Origin: Paenibacillus mendelii
GTDB taxonomy: Bacteria; Bacillota; Bacilli; Paenibacillales; Paenibacillaceae
Direction: 5' to 3'
Length of the DNA: 64,000 nucleotides
Assembly: GCF_024498075.1 (NCBI RefSeq)
Contig: NZ_JANHOF010000005.1
Location: 186,001-250,000, forward strand
Shown here: piece by piece, positions 62,011 to 64,000 of the stretch
Layout: each line of letters opens with the position of its first letter
Position numbering within the stretch: the first letter of the stretch is position 1
The notes under the pieces: generated by a model
Told to the model about the DNA's origin: nothing
What the model saw: only the letters and a program-made list of their open reading frames with translations
Databases searched by the model: none
Program-made: the position numbers and the translations under genes

Positions 62011-62376
62011 ATGGCTGATGTGAATGAAACGATTAACGGTTTGTTGAGCGAACTGAGGCGCGGAACGATCGTCATCGGCGTGCTCAGTCAATTGTCCGAA
62101 CCGCAGTACGGCTATTCGCTTGTCCCGGTATTGGGGGAGAAAGGGCTGGCTGTCGATGCCGGCACCTTGTATCCGCTGCTGCGCAGGCTCGAGAAGCAAG
62201 AGCTGCTGGAGAGCAAGTGGGATACGAATGAAGCGCGCCCTCGCAAATATTACTTGCTTAGCCCGTTCGGACGTGAAGTTTATGAGGGGTTGTGCCTGGA
62301 GTGGCGCAAGCTGATCATCAGCATGGAAGCCATTATGGACGAGGACAAAGGAGGAGAACCGGATGGAAGTGATTGA
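62011..62376 (+). CDS. PadR family transcriptional regulator
   Basis: ATG 62011, 8 bases after AGGAG, is chosen over the frame opening at 61975; it gives 121 residues. Winged-helix landmarks are IVIGVLSQLSEPQYGYSLVP and AGTLYPLLRRLEKQELLESK, then RPRKYYLLSPFGREV, all typical of PadR. It overlaps the next gene by 14 bases. PadR genes are often paired with a HAAS-domain membrane protein, as here, and the palindrome over its promoter suggests that it controls itself and its partner. Confidence 0.95.
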   Translation: MADVNETINGLLSELRRGTIVIGVLSQLSEPQYGYSLVPVLGEKGLAVDAGTLYPLLRRLEKQELLESKWDTNEARPRKYYLLSPFGREVYEGLCLEWRKLIISMEAIMDEDKGGEPDGSD

Positions 62377-63376
62377 CCGGTACATTTATGCGGTAACGCA
62401 GCGACTGCCCGAACAGCAGAGGGCGGATATTAAGCAAGAGCTGCGAGGGTTGATCGATGATATGCTGGAGGAGCGGGCACCGGCGCATCAGGCCACCCGG
62501 GAAGATGCGGAGAGCGTGCTGCTGGAGCTGGGCCATCCGAATGCATTGGCTGCTAAGTATCGCGGATACGACCGTTACTTGATCGGTCCGATGATGTTCG
62601 AGCCATATCTGACTACGCTCAAAATCGTGCTCATATCAATCGGGATTGCCCTGACCGTCGTGTTTGCGATCGAAACGATTGTAGCGCCTACGGATATTCT
62701 GGAGCATTTCACAAGTTACCTTGTGTCCCTGGTGACGGCCGGCGCCCAAGGCTTCGGCTGGGTTACTATCGTATGCGCATTGATCGATTTCCGCCAGCAG
62801 AAGGAGGCCGCCAGCGCCAGCGTGAACAAAGGGTGGAAGCCGTCCGACCTGCCGCATATCCCAGATATGAATACGCAGATCAAGTTGAGCGAGCCGATTG
62901 CCGGCATCATCTTCACGGTATTGTTTACGGTGCTCTGCCTGTATTCGATCGAACTGCTCGGCGTCTGGAGGCTGCATGACGGAGAACGTTATGTCATTCC
63001 GTTTCTGAATGCCGATGTCTTCCAAAATTACATGCCGATCATTTGGGTAGTTGCCGCACTGGGCATCTTAAAGGAAAGCATCCGGATCATCGTTCGCAAA
63101 AGGACAGGCAAAATGCTGGCGCTGCACATCGTGGTTGGAGTCGCTGCAACCGTATTGATCTGCATCATGCTGGCCGATCCGGCTATCTGGAATCCCGATT
63201 TCATCCAGCAGTTGGAAGCGGCGGGGTTTTTGTCCGCCGGCGCAGAAGGCTACGATACGGTCGTTTCGATATGGTCCGAAGTAACCGAGTGGCTCGTTAA
63301 CATCATTGGATTGTTCGCTCTGATCGACATTATAACCGAGACGTACAAGTGGTACCGGATCAAACAAACGGCATGA
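62363..63376 (+). CDS. HAAS-domain membrane protein (PadR partner)
   Basis: A 337-residue protein. Residues 1-65 match the HAAS/permease-prefix domain (IDRYIYAVTQRLPEQQRADI, ELGHPNALAAKYRG). After it come about six membrane spans. HAAS proteins are encoded beside PadR and are thought to relay membrane signals to it. Its start follows AGGAGAACC inside the end of padR, so the two are coupled. The substrate or signal is unknown. Confidence 0.88.
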   Translation: MEVIDRYIYAVTQRLPEQQRADIKQELRGLIDDMLEERAPAHQATREDAESVLLELGHPNALAAKYRGYDRYLIGPMMFEPYLTTLKIVLISIGIALTVVFAIETIVAPTDILEHFTSYLVSLVTAGAQGFGWVTIVCALIDFRQQKEAASASVNKGWKPSDLPHIPDMNTQIKLSEPIAGIIFTVLFTVLCLYSIELLGVWRLHDGERYVIPFLNADVFQNYMPIIWVVAALGILKESIRIIVRKRTGKMLALHIVVGVAATVLICIMLADPAIWNPDFIQQLEAAGFLSAGAEGYDTVVSIWSEVTEWLVNIIGLFALIDIITETYKWYRIKQTA

Positions 63377-63493
63377 TGAACCCTCAAGCCAAGCCATGGC
63401 CGCTTGCGCTTCGAGAAATTACGTGCTTATCGATATGAATCGGGAAGGATTTGCATTTATCCGCTATTATTGAATCTATTCAAAGATCGTTAT

Positions 63494-63566
63494 GAGGGGG
63501 ACAACACAGCCTGTGTTGTCCCCCTCAAACGTAGAAAATCCCCTGCAGGTTCAAATAAAGGGGATT
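63494..63566. other. Two consecutive hairpins in the intergenic region
   Basis: GAGGGGGACAACACA (63494-63508) pairs perfectly over 15 bp with 63512-63526. Ten bases later AATCCCCT (63537-63544) pairs with AGGGGATT (63559-63566). The first has no T tract; the second is followed by ATTCTGCTTTATT. Together they could end the padR operon. The gap (63377-63721) otherwise holds only the marR promoter. Confidence 0.6.
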
Positions 63567-63648
63567 ATTCTGCTTTATTAGTGGGAGTTCTGATGGATGG
63601 ATAATCGGTGGAAGGCAATAATTGGTGACTGCAACAGCCCGATACAAA

Positions 63649-63692
63649 TTGACAGCATGGCATCCCGTAAATATAATAGTCATAGCAACTAT
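63649..63692 (+). promoter_or_regulatory. marR promoter and possible operator
   Basis: TTGACA (63649-63654), a 17-base spacer and TATAAT (63672-63677) form a consensus-perfect promoter. ATAGT/ACTAT arms (63676-63692) overlap the -10 box and may bind the MarR protein. Confidence 0.7.
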
Positions 63693-63721
63693 CGCCATGT
63701 CATATATATGGAGGCCCACCA

Positions 63722-64000
63722 TTGGAATTAGACAAGTATATCGGCGTCCTCGTTCATCGGGCAGATCTGAAGCTTACCCATTATTATCAGAAAGTGAATG
63801 CGCCCTTCGATATTACAATCGACCAATGGGAGATTCTTGTCGTGCTCTGGGAGCATGAAGGCATCACGCAAAAAGAGCTTGCGGAGAGGCTGTACAAGGA
63901 TCAAACGAACATTGCGCGGATGCTGTTCAAGCTGGAGAACAAAGGATTCATTGAACGGCGCATCCATGAGACGGACCGGAGAGCGCTTCGGTTGTTTCTG
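63722..64000 (+). CDS. MarR family transcriptional regulator (3' partial)
   Basis: TTG 63722 lies 7 bases after GGAGG and opens a frame that stays open to the window end (93 codons). The sequence reads MELDKYIGVLVHRADLKLTH, then a winged helix-turn-helix (ITQKELAERLYKDQTNIARM, LENKGFIERRIHETDRRALR) typical of MarR. Such proteins usually repress an adjacent efflux or detoxification gene, which would lie outside the window. The strong promoter with an overlapping inverted repeat suggests autoregulation. Confidence 0.92.
   Translation, partial: MELDKYIGVLVHRADLKLTHYYQKVNAPFDITIDQWEILVVLWEHEGITQKELAERLYKDQTNIARMLFKLENKGFIERRIHETDRRALRLFL

Noticed and set aside
1-64000. tRNA, rRNA and common riboswitches (T-box, glmS, SAM, TPP)
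   Set aside because: I looked for their conserved cores on both strands by eye and found none I could support; a covariance-model scan (Rfam/Infernal, tRNAscan-SE) would settle it.

Overview
The window reads as chromosomal DNA of an endospore-forming Firmicute, most likely Paenibacillaceae (Paenibacillus/Cohnella type). Supporting signs are a GerA-type spore germination operon, a surface protein with three SLH modules, many AraC, LacI and GntR regulators beside sugar genes, carbohydrate ABC transporters without their own ATPase, a DUF5696-type protein, strong GGAGG ribosome binding sites and frequent GTG/TTG starts. No rRNA, tRNA, CRISPR array, insertion sequence or prophage was found. Most of the DNA is carbohydrate scavenging and its control.

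Layout. 1-3.7 kb: germinant receptor operon (B, A, C subunits; the first gene is cut by the window edge). 3.9-9.2 kb: Gfo/Idh/MocA oxidoreductase, a convergent L,D-transpeptidase, an M20 deacylase, an SDR and an SMP-30 lactonase. 9.35-9.97 kb: non-coding array of 114-bp tandem repeats. 10.2-17.3 kb: amino-sugar operon (TIM-barrel epimerase, Gfo/Idh, nagB, nagA), then a 67-bp tandem repeat, a second TIM-barrel gene, an AraC regulator and another Gfo/Idh. 17.5-19 kb: small proteins. 19.2-22.6 kb: SLH surface protein with duplicated InlB-type repeats. 22.7-27.8 kb: AraC, ceramidase-like protein, DegT aminotransferase, then TetR divergent from an NADP oxidoreductase, with paired operators between them.

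28.1-43.4 kb is one long catabolic locus: LacI regulator, tautomerase, SDR, ribose-type ABC importer, rhamnose mutarotase, a metallo-beta-lactamase-fold protein that has lost its metal ligands, an acetoacetate-decarboxylase-like protein, SDR, enolase-superfamily dehydratase, chemoreceptor, SDR, D-2-hydroxyacid dehydrogenase and an FAH-type hydrolase. The set fits a non-phosphorylating L-rhamnose (or related 6-deoxyhexose) pathway ending in pyruvate plus lactate; the lactonase step has no clear gene. Two intergenic elements here (30950-31179 and 36798-37011) share an identical 54-bp core followed by a stem whose sequence differs but whose pairing is kept, which suggests a structured RNA or cruciform element.

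43.7-46.1 kb: DedA-family membrane protein, RraA-family protein, GreA-type factor. 46.3-61.8 kb: second large sugar locus with a GntR/LacI-type regulator, two solute-binding proteins (one fused to sugar-binding-like domains), two permease pairs, an NHL/Yip1 membrane protein, a DUF5696-type protein and a cytoplasmic GH20-type hexosaminidase; the first permease gene lacks a canonical start codon where its ribosome binding site sits. 62-64 kb: PadR with a HAAS-type membrane partner, and a MarR regulator cut by the window end.
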